Assembly (NCBI RefSeq): GCF_003952385.1
Contig: NZ_CP034444.1
Coordinates: 4,526,001-4,590,000, forward strand
DNA length: 64,000 nt
Origin: Mesorhizobium sp. M1D.F.Ca.ET.043.01.1.1
Lineage (GTDB): Bacteria > Pseudomonadota > Alphaproteobacteria > Rhizobiales > Rhizobiaceae
Direction of reading: 5' to 3'
Part shown: positions 8,790 through 17,114 of the stretch, piece after piece
How the letters are laid out: each line of letters starts with the position of its first letter
Numbering within the stretch: the stretch's first letter is position 1
The notes under the pieces: model-generated
Database searches by the model: none
Seen by the model: only the letters and a program-made list of their open reading frames with translations
What the model was told of the DNA's origin: nothing
Position numbers and translations under genes: made by a program

Positions 8790-11726
8790 CTAATTTATCG
8801 TCTCAAAAACCACCCGGAACCCGACGATAGACGACCTCTGCCTTGCCCTCGCCTTACGCTCACAAAGCAACGGACGCGAAGGCAGGTCAGTTGGAAGCAC
8901 TACCGTTATCTGGCGGCGCCGTCGTGTTCGACTCCAACTTCTTTCAGGACCCAGCCAAGACCAAATAAGGCCGCCGAGATCATAGTGTCCATGGGGACCA
9001 CGTCTCTCAGGAAAGATGCCGACCGGTGCCGACGGCTCCAGCTTGGCGCTGATCAATAGGCGTCCCATGTGGGCTGGTACTCCCATTGGGGCAGGACAAC
9101 CGGATGCAGCTTGCCACTCCGAAAGATTCGGCAGCCGGGCGATGGCTTCCCCACGCATTTCGGAGGTAAGCCACCGGCAATAGGCGCGCGCCTCATACCA
9201 ACTTACGCCTACAACTGGTACGTTTCGTAACAGTTGCTGCTCTTCCCAATCTTGAGGCTCCTCAAAGGGTGGTGAGCCTCGGTCAAGACAGTCTTCCCAC
9301 CACTGCGGACTTTCGTAGCCGTCATTCTTCACAAAACGAGCAAACTCTTGAACGGTCACGGGGTATGCGCCCATTCGGATTCGGGATGCAGGCTCCCCGA
9401 AAGATCTGGCGCGTTTGAGCGGTTTTCCCGCTAGGCGCTTATCAAGACCGCTGCGCCCCAATACCTGAAAGGCCGAAATCCTCTCGTCTGCACTAAGGCT
9501 TTTTACCTTGTCTTCCATCGATCTAATCGAATCACCATATTCAGCCCGTAAGTCGTCCGCGTCATCGATATCCAACCCGTGCTCAAAAGCAACTTCCAAC
9601 AACCTCAACCTGAGCACATTCGCATTTATTGTTTTTGCTGTTGATTCGCCAGTCGATGGCTTCATCATATTTAAAACAACAACTACAACGTTATTCCTTT
9701 CTATCGCTAAAGTCCCAATCAAAAATTCAATGCATTCCTGAAACTCCGCCTGTAATGCGAGCGACAATATCTCCTTCGCTAAATCCCCTGGGTCTTTGTT
9801 CTGTCGCGCCAACCATTTCGCTGCAAAATAATCTCGCAACGTATTGTGCCAAAACGACAAGTGCCCGCCATCCTCCTGAATACAATCGGACAGGGCAAGT
9901 TCAGTTCGCATGGCGCGTTCCAACTGGTCCAGCGGAAATCCCGGCAAATAAGTCGTTGCCCTCGAAAAAAAGCTCTCCGCTGTCACACCCCCCGAAGTTT
10001 TGTCAACTGCAGCCGCCAAAAGCAGAAATCCAACTGCCTCAAGCAGTTTTCTGGCATCGGCGATGTTGCCGCCGCTGGCCGTGCGAAGATCAGAGCGCGA
10101 TTCAAGAAGCCAAGTGACAAGCCGGTCAAATAGCGAAGCCTTTGATTCGGGAAGCGAGTGCGATTGTCTATAGGTCATGCAGGTGAAAAGGATGAACAAA
10201 GGCACCCGTGCGAGGTCGTTCAGTGTATTGGATGACGCAATTGACTTTCTCACTCCCTGCAGAAAGTGCTCAACTTGGTTTTCTTGAAGCAAGCTTGAAG
10301 CCCATTTCTCCAGCATATGCCCACCAGAACTCGTGGACTGGGCTGCCAATTTCGTCTTTACGAATCCCGCAGCCTCTAGGTCGTGGAAATCGGCTCTCCG
10401 TGAGGTTACAAAGAAAACACACATTGGGAATTGCGCTTTGGCATCGAGCACGAGGCTGATGGCCCGCTGTATATTGTTAACGGCCTCATCGAGCCCGTCC
10501 AAGATAAATACGACCTTTCCTTCCGCCGCAAGTGAAAGGATTTGTCTTTCACGGTCGGGTCCAATCACTGGAACGGCTGCACGGAACAGGGCAGCCGGTC
10601 CTAGTTCGGGGTTCACCGTTCTCAAATTAACAAGAACGGGGAAGTCAGGGCCGTCGCCTCGCTTGACCCCGAAATAGGCGCTCTGCCATGACTCTCCATA
10701 GGGGCACGCAATCCCTAGCCTGTCCCGTGCTAGTGCAGCAGCAAAACATCGCGAAAAAGTGGACTTTCCAAACCCCGGTGCCGCCTCCACAATGATCGCC
10801 TTGGACTGCTTCAGCAGTTGCCACAATCGAACTTCGTCTCCTGCAGCAAACCGCGGCTCAACCCACACCCGATCAATGGAGATCGACAAATTACCCGGAA
10901 CTTTGAGCGTGCTGTTTAATTTGTCTGTAAGCTCCAGATACGAATTGAGATCATCATGTCTAACTAGGTCCGGAGTCGATGTCGGCAAAAAATAGAACTT
11001 TTCCTCAATTGACGAATGAAACCATGGTGTCTGTTTATTCTTTGTCGCTAACCTCACCGCCCTAGTCACGTCAGTCAACATGTCGGTAAGCGATTGGCCG
11101 GCTGTCGGGATGTGGTCTAACAACGCTGCCGCATAGGGGCTATGGTCTCCAGCGCCGTCTGAAGCTGTCTTCCCCGGCGCTGTTGCGAATGCGATAAGGG
11201 CCCCGTCGCCCGTGTCCATTTCAGCCAATCCAGGTCTGACCATCACGCTCCGGCTCTTGTCGCGCCAACCGCGTATGAGCGAACGCACGAATGGATTATC
11301 ACGACAGCAGTCCAGCATGAGAATGCTAACCCTTGCTCGATTGGACATCACATCCAACTGATCTTGCAGCCGGAAAGTTTGATGGCCGAGTTGCCCCTCA
11401 TGTGCTAGAATGGCATCAACCGGAACCAAGTAGTTTTCTCCTTTGACTTGGAGACCGTGCCCAGCAAAGTAAAGTAGAGCTACATCTGCGCCTCTTATCT
11501 GTTCTGCAAAACTGGTAATCAGGCCGTCCATCTCAGGCAGGGATAGGTCGGTTCCCTCGATTACTTCAAAATCGAGTTTGCGCAACGCCTCGGAGATCGC
11601 CTGCGCGTCGCGGGGCGGATTTGGCAGCGGTGCGTTTGCATATTTGCCGTTTCCTATTACCAGAGCGACGCGCGATTCTGGCCGCCCATCTTTGTAGCTT
11701 CCTGGAACGCCGGAATCAGATGCCAT
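8790..11726 (-). CDS. Caspase-like protease - NACHT-type NTPase - FGE/sulfatase-modifying-like fusion
   Basis: Three modules are visible in about 978 residues. Residues 20-250 are a caspase-fold peptidase (C14) with the His in LLYFAGHGLQ (about His91) and the Cys in LMLDCCRDN (about Cys141/142). Residues 300-600 form a NACHT-like STAND NTPase with Walker A APGFGKST and Walker B VVFILDGLDEA. The last 190 residues resemble the formylglycine-generating-enzyme/SUMF1 fold (MGAYPVTVQEFARFV, GVSWYEARAYCRWL, VGFRVVFE), often used as a sensor domain. The architecture fits a threat-sensing suicide protease. It is monocistronic and divergent from the protease operon at 12237. The ATG at 11726 or the TTG just before it is the start; AGGGGGGAC lies upstream. 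The stretch 8889-8949 looks frame-displaced (see findings). Confidence 0.85.
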   Translation of the reverse strand: MASDSGVPGSYKDGRPESRVALVIGNGKYANAPLPNPPRDAQAISEALRKLDFEVIEGTDLSLPEMDGLITSFAEQIRGADVALLYFAGHGLQVKGENYLVPVDAILAHEGQLGHQTFRLQDQLDVMSNRARVSILMLDCCRDNPFVRSLIRGWRDKSRSVMVRPGLAEMDTGDGALIAFATAPGKTASDGAGDHSPYAAALLDHIPTAGQSLTDMLTDVTRAVRLATKNKQTPWFHSSIEEKFYFLPTSTPDLVRHDDLNSYLELTDKLNSTLKVPGNLSISIDRVWVEPRFAAGDEVRLWQLLKQSKAIIVEAAPGFGKSTFSRCFAAALARDRLGIACPYGESWQSAYFGVKRGDGPDFPVLVNLRTVNPELGPAALFRAAVPVIGPDRERQILSLAAEGKVVFILDGLDEAVNNIQRAISLVLDAKAQFPMCVFFVTSRRADFHDLEAAGFVKTKLAAQSTSSGGHMLEKWASSLLQENQVEHFLQGVRKSIASSNTLNDLARVPLFILFTCMTYRQSHSLPESKASLFDRLVTWLLESRSDLRTASGGNIADARKLLEAVGFLLLAAAVDKTSGGVTAESFFSRATTYLPGFPLDQLERAMRTELALSDCIQEDGGHLSFWHNTLRDYFAAKWLARQNKDPGDLAKEILSLALQAEFQECIEFLIGTLAIERNNVVVVVLNMMKPSTGESTAKTINANVLRLRLLEVAFEHGLDIDDADDLRAEYGDSIRSMEDKVKSLSADERISAFQVLGRSGLDKRLAGKPLKRARSFGEPASRIRMGAYPVTVQEFARFVKNDGYESPQWWEDCLDRGSPPFEEPQDWEEQQLLRNVPVVGVSWYEARAYCRWLTSEMRGEAIARLPNLSEWQAASGCPAPMGVPAHMGRLLISAKLEPSAPVGIFPERRGPHGHYDLGGLIWSWLGPERSWSRTRRRRQITVVLPTDLPSRPLLCERKARARQRSSIVGFRVVFETIN

Positions 11727-11729
11727 CAA

Positions 11730-12236
11730 GGTCCCCCCTGGATGAGCTTGGTGGGCTGTGGCGAAAACGACATTGCTGACCGCTCCGCAGGTGCAATGAA
11801 CGCTTATGACTGTCCTTGGTCAATAGCGGCGAGTGGACCAGGTGCGATGCACGAAGATGGCTGTGGGCGCGGGAAGCGTGGTGAAGACTAGCACGATGTA
11901 GGCTCGGAAAATATGGGTCACGACTACATTCTGACGGCTGTGCGATAGTTGCCTGAGTCAGAAATGCCGACGATTTGGGAACCCTAATGATCCAGGGGGC
12001 GAAGTCCGGCACCACTAGACTATGGCTATCGCGGGCGCAGCATTCAGATTTTTCGACATTGTGCAGAGGAGACCCGTTGGGAGTTTCTCGGCGCCGCGCT
12101 GCCCATGTTGGTTTGCTCTCTAGTTGTCCGCCGTTTGCCAGGTACCAAATGTCAAGAGAATAAAAATTATGGCACAGCTTGCGTGATGTCTACATAAGCG
12201 GCTTAAAGTAGTATCGTCCGGAACTGGGAGGGGGCA
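11730..12236. promoter_or_regulatory. Divergent intergenic region between caspase gene and protease operon
   Basis: About 500 bp with no supportable gene. It must carry the outward promoters for the minus-strand caspase fusion and the plus-strand protease operon. The segment 12170-12235 is AT-richer and ends in a strong GGGAGGGGG ribosome site for the gene at 12237. I could not identify a defined operator or convincing -35/-10 pair. Confidence 0.4.
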
Positions 12237-15038
12237 ATGGCTGACTTAGACATTCTCCGCGCTGTATCAGACGTGTGTCAGGGTGAGGATCCTGTCCTGC
12301 GTCCCGGGATCATCCGTTTCCAACTTGAGCTCAAGGATGCCTCGAAGACAGGCCGCCTTCGCAAGGATATCAAGGCACTCCTCGGGTCGGGTCGGTTCAG
12401 CCTGGCCCCACTCGGTTCGTTGCTGCCAACATTCCAAGTGCTTCAGTTCCCGGGAGTAGCGCGTACTATCTCCCCTGATCGTCTCTTTGCCATCAGTGAT
12501 GCATTGGTCGACGCCCTCGATCTCGTGTCTTGTACGCCGGACATAGGATCGACGCTATATGCCGAGCCCGACGCTCGTACACTCCGCGGCAATGCACCGG
12601 AATCCGTTGCGCTCGATGCATTTTGCTGGTCTCAAGCGCCAGCGCCGGGTGATCCTCGCTGGTCCGTAAAGGCGGTGAGGGCGACAGAAGCTTGGGCGAT
12701 CTCGCCAAAGAAGGGGCAGGGCGTGATCGTGGCGCAACCGGATACCGGCATCGCCAGCCATCCCGACCTGGATGTCGAGGCAATTCGGTTCGACCTTGCC
12801 GCCGATATCATCGGAGGAGACAAGGATCCCACCGATCCGCTCGATCCAACGTTTGCCAATCCCGGGCATGGCACTGCCACCGGCAGCGTCGTGATCAGTC
12901 GCGCCGAAGGATCTATGGTGGGTTCCGCGCCGGCCGCAAGCCTAGTGCCGATCCGGTGCACGACAGACGTCAAGATACTTGATGGCACGCCTGTTGCCGC
13001 CGCAATCCTGCACGCCGTGACGGCGAAGGCTGATATCGTCACGATGAGTCTTGGAGGCATCTATTCCCGGTCAATCGCTGCAGCTGTGGGTGTTGCCGTC
13101 CAAGCTGGCCTGATCGTTTTGGCGGCCGCTGGGAACTGCGTCGGCTTCGTCGTCTACCCGGCCTCGGACGATCGGGTTATCGGGGTGGCGGGTGTGGACG
13201 CCAGCGACAAACCATGGAAAGGGACCAGCGCCGGCCCGAGCGTCACGATCGCAGCCCCTGCCGAGAACGTGTACGTTGCTCGTCGCACACCGCTCGACGG
13301 TGGGGTCGGCACCGTGAGCGGAGGCCAAGGTACATCCTTTGCCGTGGCGACGACAGCAGGCGTTGCGGCACTTTGGATTGCCCGTTTCGGGCGCGCCAAG
13401 ATCCGGGCGGAAGCAAAGCAACGCGGCGTGAGCGTACAGGAATTGTTCCGTTCCGCACTTACAACAACTGCGCGGCGTCCACTGCGATGGAACAGCTGGC
13501 TCCATGGGGCCGGTATCGTCGATGCTGCAGCCTTGCTGCGTCTTTCCCTCAGCAAGATACCGAGGGGATCGGAAGCTCCGATCGCTCCGGAAGCGGTTCC
13601 AGACGCGCCGCCAAATGTCGCGGTTGCTCAGGTGTTCGCTGAGGCTCAAGGCCAAGGCGACGAACGAACGAACTGGGCACGTTTCGCAGGGGAAGCAACC
13701 TTCCTCGCTGCCGATGCGTGGCGCCGCGGCGATGCCGGACGCTCGGTGCTTTTAGAATCTCCCGCCCGACCGATGCTTTCACCGGGGTTGGCGGCCGCCG
13801 CGCCAGCGGTTCTGAAGCGCAGCTTGAACTACGCCAATTCAGCTCCGCATATCTTGTCGCCCTTGCCGCCACCTTCCCCGTCACGTCGACAAGCCCTCAC
13901 GATGATTGCGCCATTCCGGCCGGGCCAAGAAAGCACGCTCGCAACCGCCCGAGCCAACTTGCAGGGGACGGGGATGAGAGATCTGCAGGATCTCGTCGAG
14001 AGGGCGCTTTCTCAAATTGAGGCTGAATCCGGCACCTCGCCTGAAGCCTCAACGGCGCGTCGCGATGTAATCAACAAGACGGAGGATATCGTCCGGACGC
14101 TCGTCACTGGCGGTGAAGCTTCGCTGCCGATTGAGGGCCGCATCATCGTCGAGGCGCTTATCAGATTGAAGGGACGCCCTGCCTTCAAGGTCAACGGCGG
14201 CGCAATCTCCAAATCCCAGGTCGAAACCACCGACTGGGCCGCGGCGCTGTTCGCGGCAGAGCCGTTCTTGCCGGCATTGTGTGCGACCGTGGGACGGATC
14301 GATCTCAATGGCGATCATGTAGGTACCGGTTTCGTCAGCGGCCATGGCCTTGTCACCACTAACAGACATGTGGCCGAGGCCATTGCCGACCTGGTCCGTA
14401 GTAGTGATGGCGTCGATCGCTGGTTCCTGCGTGACAACGTCAGCATTAACTTTGACGATCGTGGCCGTGGCAACGAAAAGCGGTTCAAGGTGCGCGAGAT
14501 CGTTGCTGCTGGCTCCGCTCATATTGGCGAAAGTGTCGATTTTGCCAATCTGGATATGGCAATCCTCGACGTCGAGACAGAGAATGCAACCGGCAAGTTA
14601 CCAAAGGCCGTCGGTCTGATCAAAGACCCGGACGAAGCCACGCTCTCACAGGACGTCGCGGTGGTGGGGTATCCTGCTCGTCCCGATCTCGCTGCACTCG
14701 ATGATCCGTCAGGGAAGGAGAGTGCCGAGACGATCGGTCGGCGGTTGGCTGTGATCTTCGGCCTGGACTATGGGCGGAAGTATTTTAGCCCCGGCATCAT
14801 CGACCAGCCAGCGGGAAAAATAAGAGGCGACGGCCGCGGCTGGATTATCACCCACGACGCGACCACGCTGGCGGGATCGTCTGGGTCAAGTGTGCTCCGC
14901 TTCACTGACGGTTTGCCGATCCTAGGCTTGCATTTCGCTGGCCGTGTCATGACGGCGAACTACGCGCATTCCTTGGCGGCGGTAGCGCAATCGGAGGTCC
15001 TGCCCGGTGGGCTGACCAGTAGACTGAACTGGGTATGA
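12237..15038 (+). CDS. Double protease: subtilisin-like (S8) plus C-terminal trypsin-like (S1) domain
   Basis: In 933 residues there are two complete serine protease triads. The S8 domain has Asp169 (QPDTGIASH), His211 (PGHGTATG), the oxyanion Asn300 (AAAGN) and Ser367 (GGQGTSFA). A proline-rich linker follows (about 535-555), then a helical segment. The trypsin-like domain has His711 (LVTTNRHVAE), Asp773 (NLDMAILDV) and Ser882 (LAGSSGSSV). There is no signal peptide, so it should act in the cytoplasm. It opens a four-gene operon and ends 9 bp before the next protease gene. Two proteases in one chain, beside a STAND ATPase and a nuclease, suggest a proteolytic cascade rather than housekeeping turnover; this is inference. 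The start has an excellent ribosome site. Confidence 0.88.
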   Translation: MADLDILRAVSDVCQGEDPVLRPGIIRFQLELKDASKTGRLRKDIKALLGSGRFSLAPLGSLLPTFQVLQFPGVARTISPDRLFAISDALVDALDLVSCTPDIGSTLYAEPDARTLRGNAPESVALDAFCWSQAPAPGDPRWSVKAVRATEAWAISPKKGQGVIVAQPDTGIASHPDLDVEAIRFDLAADIIGGDKDPTDPLDPTFANPGHGTATGSVVISRAEGSMVGSAPAASLVPIRCTTDVKILDGTPVAAAILHAVTAKADIVTMSLGGIYSRSIAAAVGVAVQAGLIVLAAAGNCVGFVVYPASDDRVIGVAGVDASDKPWKGTSAGPSVTIAAPAENVYVARRTPLDGGVGTVSGGQGTSFAVATTAGVAALWIARFGRAKIRAEAKQRGVSVQELFRSALTTTARRPLRWNSWLHGAGIVDAAALLRLSLSKIPRGSEAPIAPEAVPDAPPNVAVAQVFAEAQGQGDERTNWARFAGEATFLAADAWRRGDAGRSVLLESPARPMLSPGLAAAAPAVLKRSLNYANSAPHILSPLPPPSPSRRQALTMIAPFRPGQESTLATARANLQGTGMRDLQDLVERALSQIEAESGTSPEASTARRDVINKTEDIVRTLVTGGEASLPIEGRIIVEALIRLKGRPAFKVNGGAISKSQVETTDWAAALFAAEPFLPALCATVGRIDLNGDHVGTGFVSGHGLVTTNRHVAEAIADLVRSSDGVDRWFLRDNVSINFDDRGRGNEKRFKVREIVAAGSAHIGESVDFANLDMAILDVETENATGKLPKAVGLIKDPDEATLSQDVAVVGYPARPDLAALDDPSGKESAETIGRRLAVIFGLDYGRKYFSPGIIDQPAGKIRGDGRGWIITHDATTLAGSSGSSVLRFTDGLPILGLHFAGRVMTANYAHSLAAVAQSEVLPGGLTSRLNWV

Positions 15039-15047
15039 GGAAGACCG

Positions 15048-17114
15048 ATGCCTGAGCCATCCGATCAACTTGATGTGGCGGAACTCGTTCGGCAGCTCAA
15101 GGCGTCGCGCGAGACGTTTGAGAAGGCCTTCGATACCTTCGTGGATGCCCGCCCTGACGAGTTAACGCGATTCAAGGCTCTCGCATTTCGAAGACAGAAA
15201 CGAGAGCCGCTTGAACTCGGCCCTGCCCGCGATGAAGCCGATATGCGTGTCGCTCTGGACCACGCTAAAGAGCATGGGTTTCTGGGCGATCTGTGCTCCG
15301 CGGCGGGAGCCACGCTGTTCACCGCTGCGCCGAAAGGCGGCGGCGTCGTCATGGCGGTCGCCCTGACGGCAGATGGGGAAGCACGACATGAGGCGCAGAT
15401 CACTTTCGAAGCGATAATTAACGACTCTGAGCGTTTCCGCGATCCGGATGAGGTGAATGCGGGTCTTATGCGGGCGCAGCGCTGCACATGCCGGGTCGTC
15501 GTCAGACAGGGGGAAAAACGCATCAGGGGGACTGGGTTTCTAATCGGACCCCGCCTTGTTCTCACCAACTGGCACGTGGTTCAGAGCCTACTGGAATCGC
15601 TGCCATCTGCCGAAGCGGCTGCCGCGGGTCTTGCGCCAGCCGAAGCATGGCGCGCGAAGGAGAACAGCGCTGCAGCGTTACGCGTCGAATTCGATTTCAC
15701 GGCTCGTGCTGCCCAAGCCGGAGGCGTAACGCAGATTTCGGCGAGCTCTGATTGGCTGGTCGCGGCGAGCAGGTCTGAGGGAAGCGAACATGCGAACGAC
15801 GAACAGACCGGCGCCCAGTGGCCGCAAGACGTCACCGCCTTCGAACCGTTCGACGATTTCGCTGTCGTGGAAATCGCCGAACCTGTCGGATTGGACAGAC
15901 GCTTTTACGACATCATCGGGGAAGAACCGCCTCTGCCGCGCGGCAACATGGTGTTGCTGCATCATCCGGGCGAATATTCCATGCGGGTGTCCTACGGCAG
16001 CTTCGACGTAAAGCCGGCTTTCGCCAAGCTTCTTGGTGGCACGCCCCCGAAAACCTCGGCTCGGGTTCTGCACGATGCGAATTCGATAGGCGGATCGTCT
16101 GGCGGACCGTGCCTGGATTTCGATATGCGTCCCGTCGCGCTGCATCAGGCCGGCGTCGAATTCGGTCAGAATGCCGACATCACCGACGACACGGGAAAGC
16201 AGCTTCGCAAGTCGGTGATCAATATCGCGATTCCGCTACGCCGAGTGCGGCAGAAGGCCGGTACAGCCATCCAGGCACGGATGGGGGACCTTCGAGCATT
16301 GAAGCCAATTCTATCGAACGGCGATCCGCTGATTGGCCGTGGGGAATTGCAGGAGGCCATCGCCGAAGCTCGCGCGGGCAAAGTCAAAATACTGATCGTT
16401 CGGTCGGACACTGCTGGCGACGGAAAGCCATATCGGGCCGTGGGAAAGTCGTTCTCGAAGAGAATTCTGAAAGAGCATCTGGACGCTTCACAGCATGACA
16501 TCGTCGAAATGAGTGCAGCCAGTCTATTGCACGACGCCTCCAAGTCGGCCGGTGCTGTCCTTGACGCGGTCAAACGCGGGTTATCGGCAAATTTGCCTCC
16601 GATTAATGGCGCGACCCTCCCTGGCGATCGCCAGTCGACCGAAATCAATGAAATCGTGGCTCGCATCGCTGTCGAGGTCAAGGAGAGGCTCGTCGCAGCG
16701 GCCGGCGGGCGTACGCTGTGGATCGTAATTGACGACCTGGAGAAGCATTCCCTGCCGGATCCATCTACCCGCATCCTTCTGGACTTCCTTTATGCTGAGG
16801 TATCGGCCGCCCCATCCCTGCGTCTTGTTCTGGTTGGCCTCGCGGACGTCGACTTGCCGTCTCTTCAAGGGATCAGGGCGAAAAGACTGGACAAACCCCT
16901 CACACATCTCGACAGCGGCAGAGTCGCGCGTTGGGTAGGCCACCGTGTGGATGGGCGGTTCGCCTTGCCGGATGCAGCCTACGAGTGCCTCGCAGGCGTG
17001 GTGACGTCTGTGGCGAGCGGCCGTGTCACTGAGGACTTCAGCATGACGCAGGCGGTTGCGGCGATCGTGAAGAACGATCTCGATCCTCATCTCAAAAAGC
17101 GGATGGGGCTTTAG
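15048..17114 (+). CDS. Trypsin-like protease with helical N-terminal domain and degenerate NTPase C-terminus
   Basis: Residues 1-90 are charged and mostly helical and could be an effector-associated or death-fold-like adaptor domain. Residues 145-400 are a trypsin-like protease with His176 (LVLTNWHVVQ), Asp270 (FDDFAVVEI) and Ser351 (IGGSSGGP). Residues 420-680 look like an ORC/STAND-type ATPase: Walker B is clear (LWIVIDDLEK, about 557-566), but the P-loop region (TAGDGKPYRAVGKS) does not match the normal GxxxxGK[ST] spacing, so it may bind nucleotide poorly or act as a pseudo-ATPase. No signal peptide. Its stop overlaps the next start (TAGTG), so translation of the two is coupled. The adaptor domain could recruit it to the STAND ATPase encoded next. 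Confidence 0.85.
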   Translation: MPEPSDQLDVAELVRQLKASRETFEKAFDTFVDARPDELTRFKALAFRRQKREPLELGPARDEADMRVALDHAKEHGFLGDLCSAAGATLFTAAPKGGGVVMAVALTADGEARHEAQITFEAIINDSERFRDPDEVNAGLMRAQRCTCRVVVRQGEKRIRGTGFLIGPRLVLTNWHVVQSLLESLPSAEAAAAGLAPAEAWRAKENSAAALRVEFDFTARAAQAGGVTQISASSDWLVAASRSEGSEHANDEQTGAQWPQDVTAFEPFDDFAVVEIAEPVGLDRRFYDIIGEEPPLPRGNMVLLHHPGEYSMRVSYGSFDVKPAFAKLLGGTPPKTSARVLHDANSIGGSSGGPCLDFDMRPVALHQAGVEFGQNADITDDTGKQLRKSVINIAIPLRRVRQKAGTAIQARMGDLRALKPILSNGDPLIGRGELQEAIAEARAGKVKILIVRSDTAGDGKPYRAVGKSFSKRILKEHLDASQHDIVEMSAASLLHDASKSAGAVLDAVKRGLSANLPPINGATLPGDRQSTEINEIVARIAVEVKERLVAAAGGRTLWIVIDDLEKHSLPDPSTRILLDFLYAEVSAAPSLRLVLVGLADVDLPSLQGIRAKRLDKPLTHLDSGRVARWVGHRVDGRFALPDAAYECLAGVVTSVASGRVTEDFSMTQAVAAIVKNDLDPHLKKRMGL

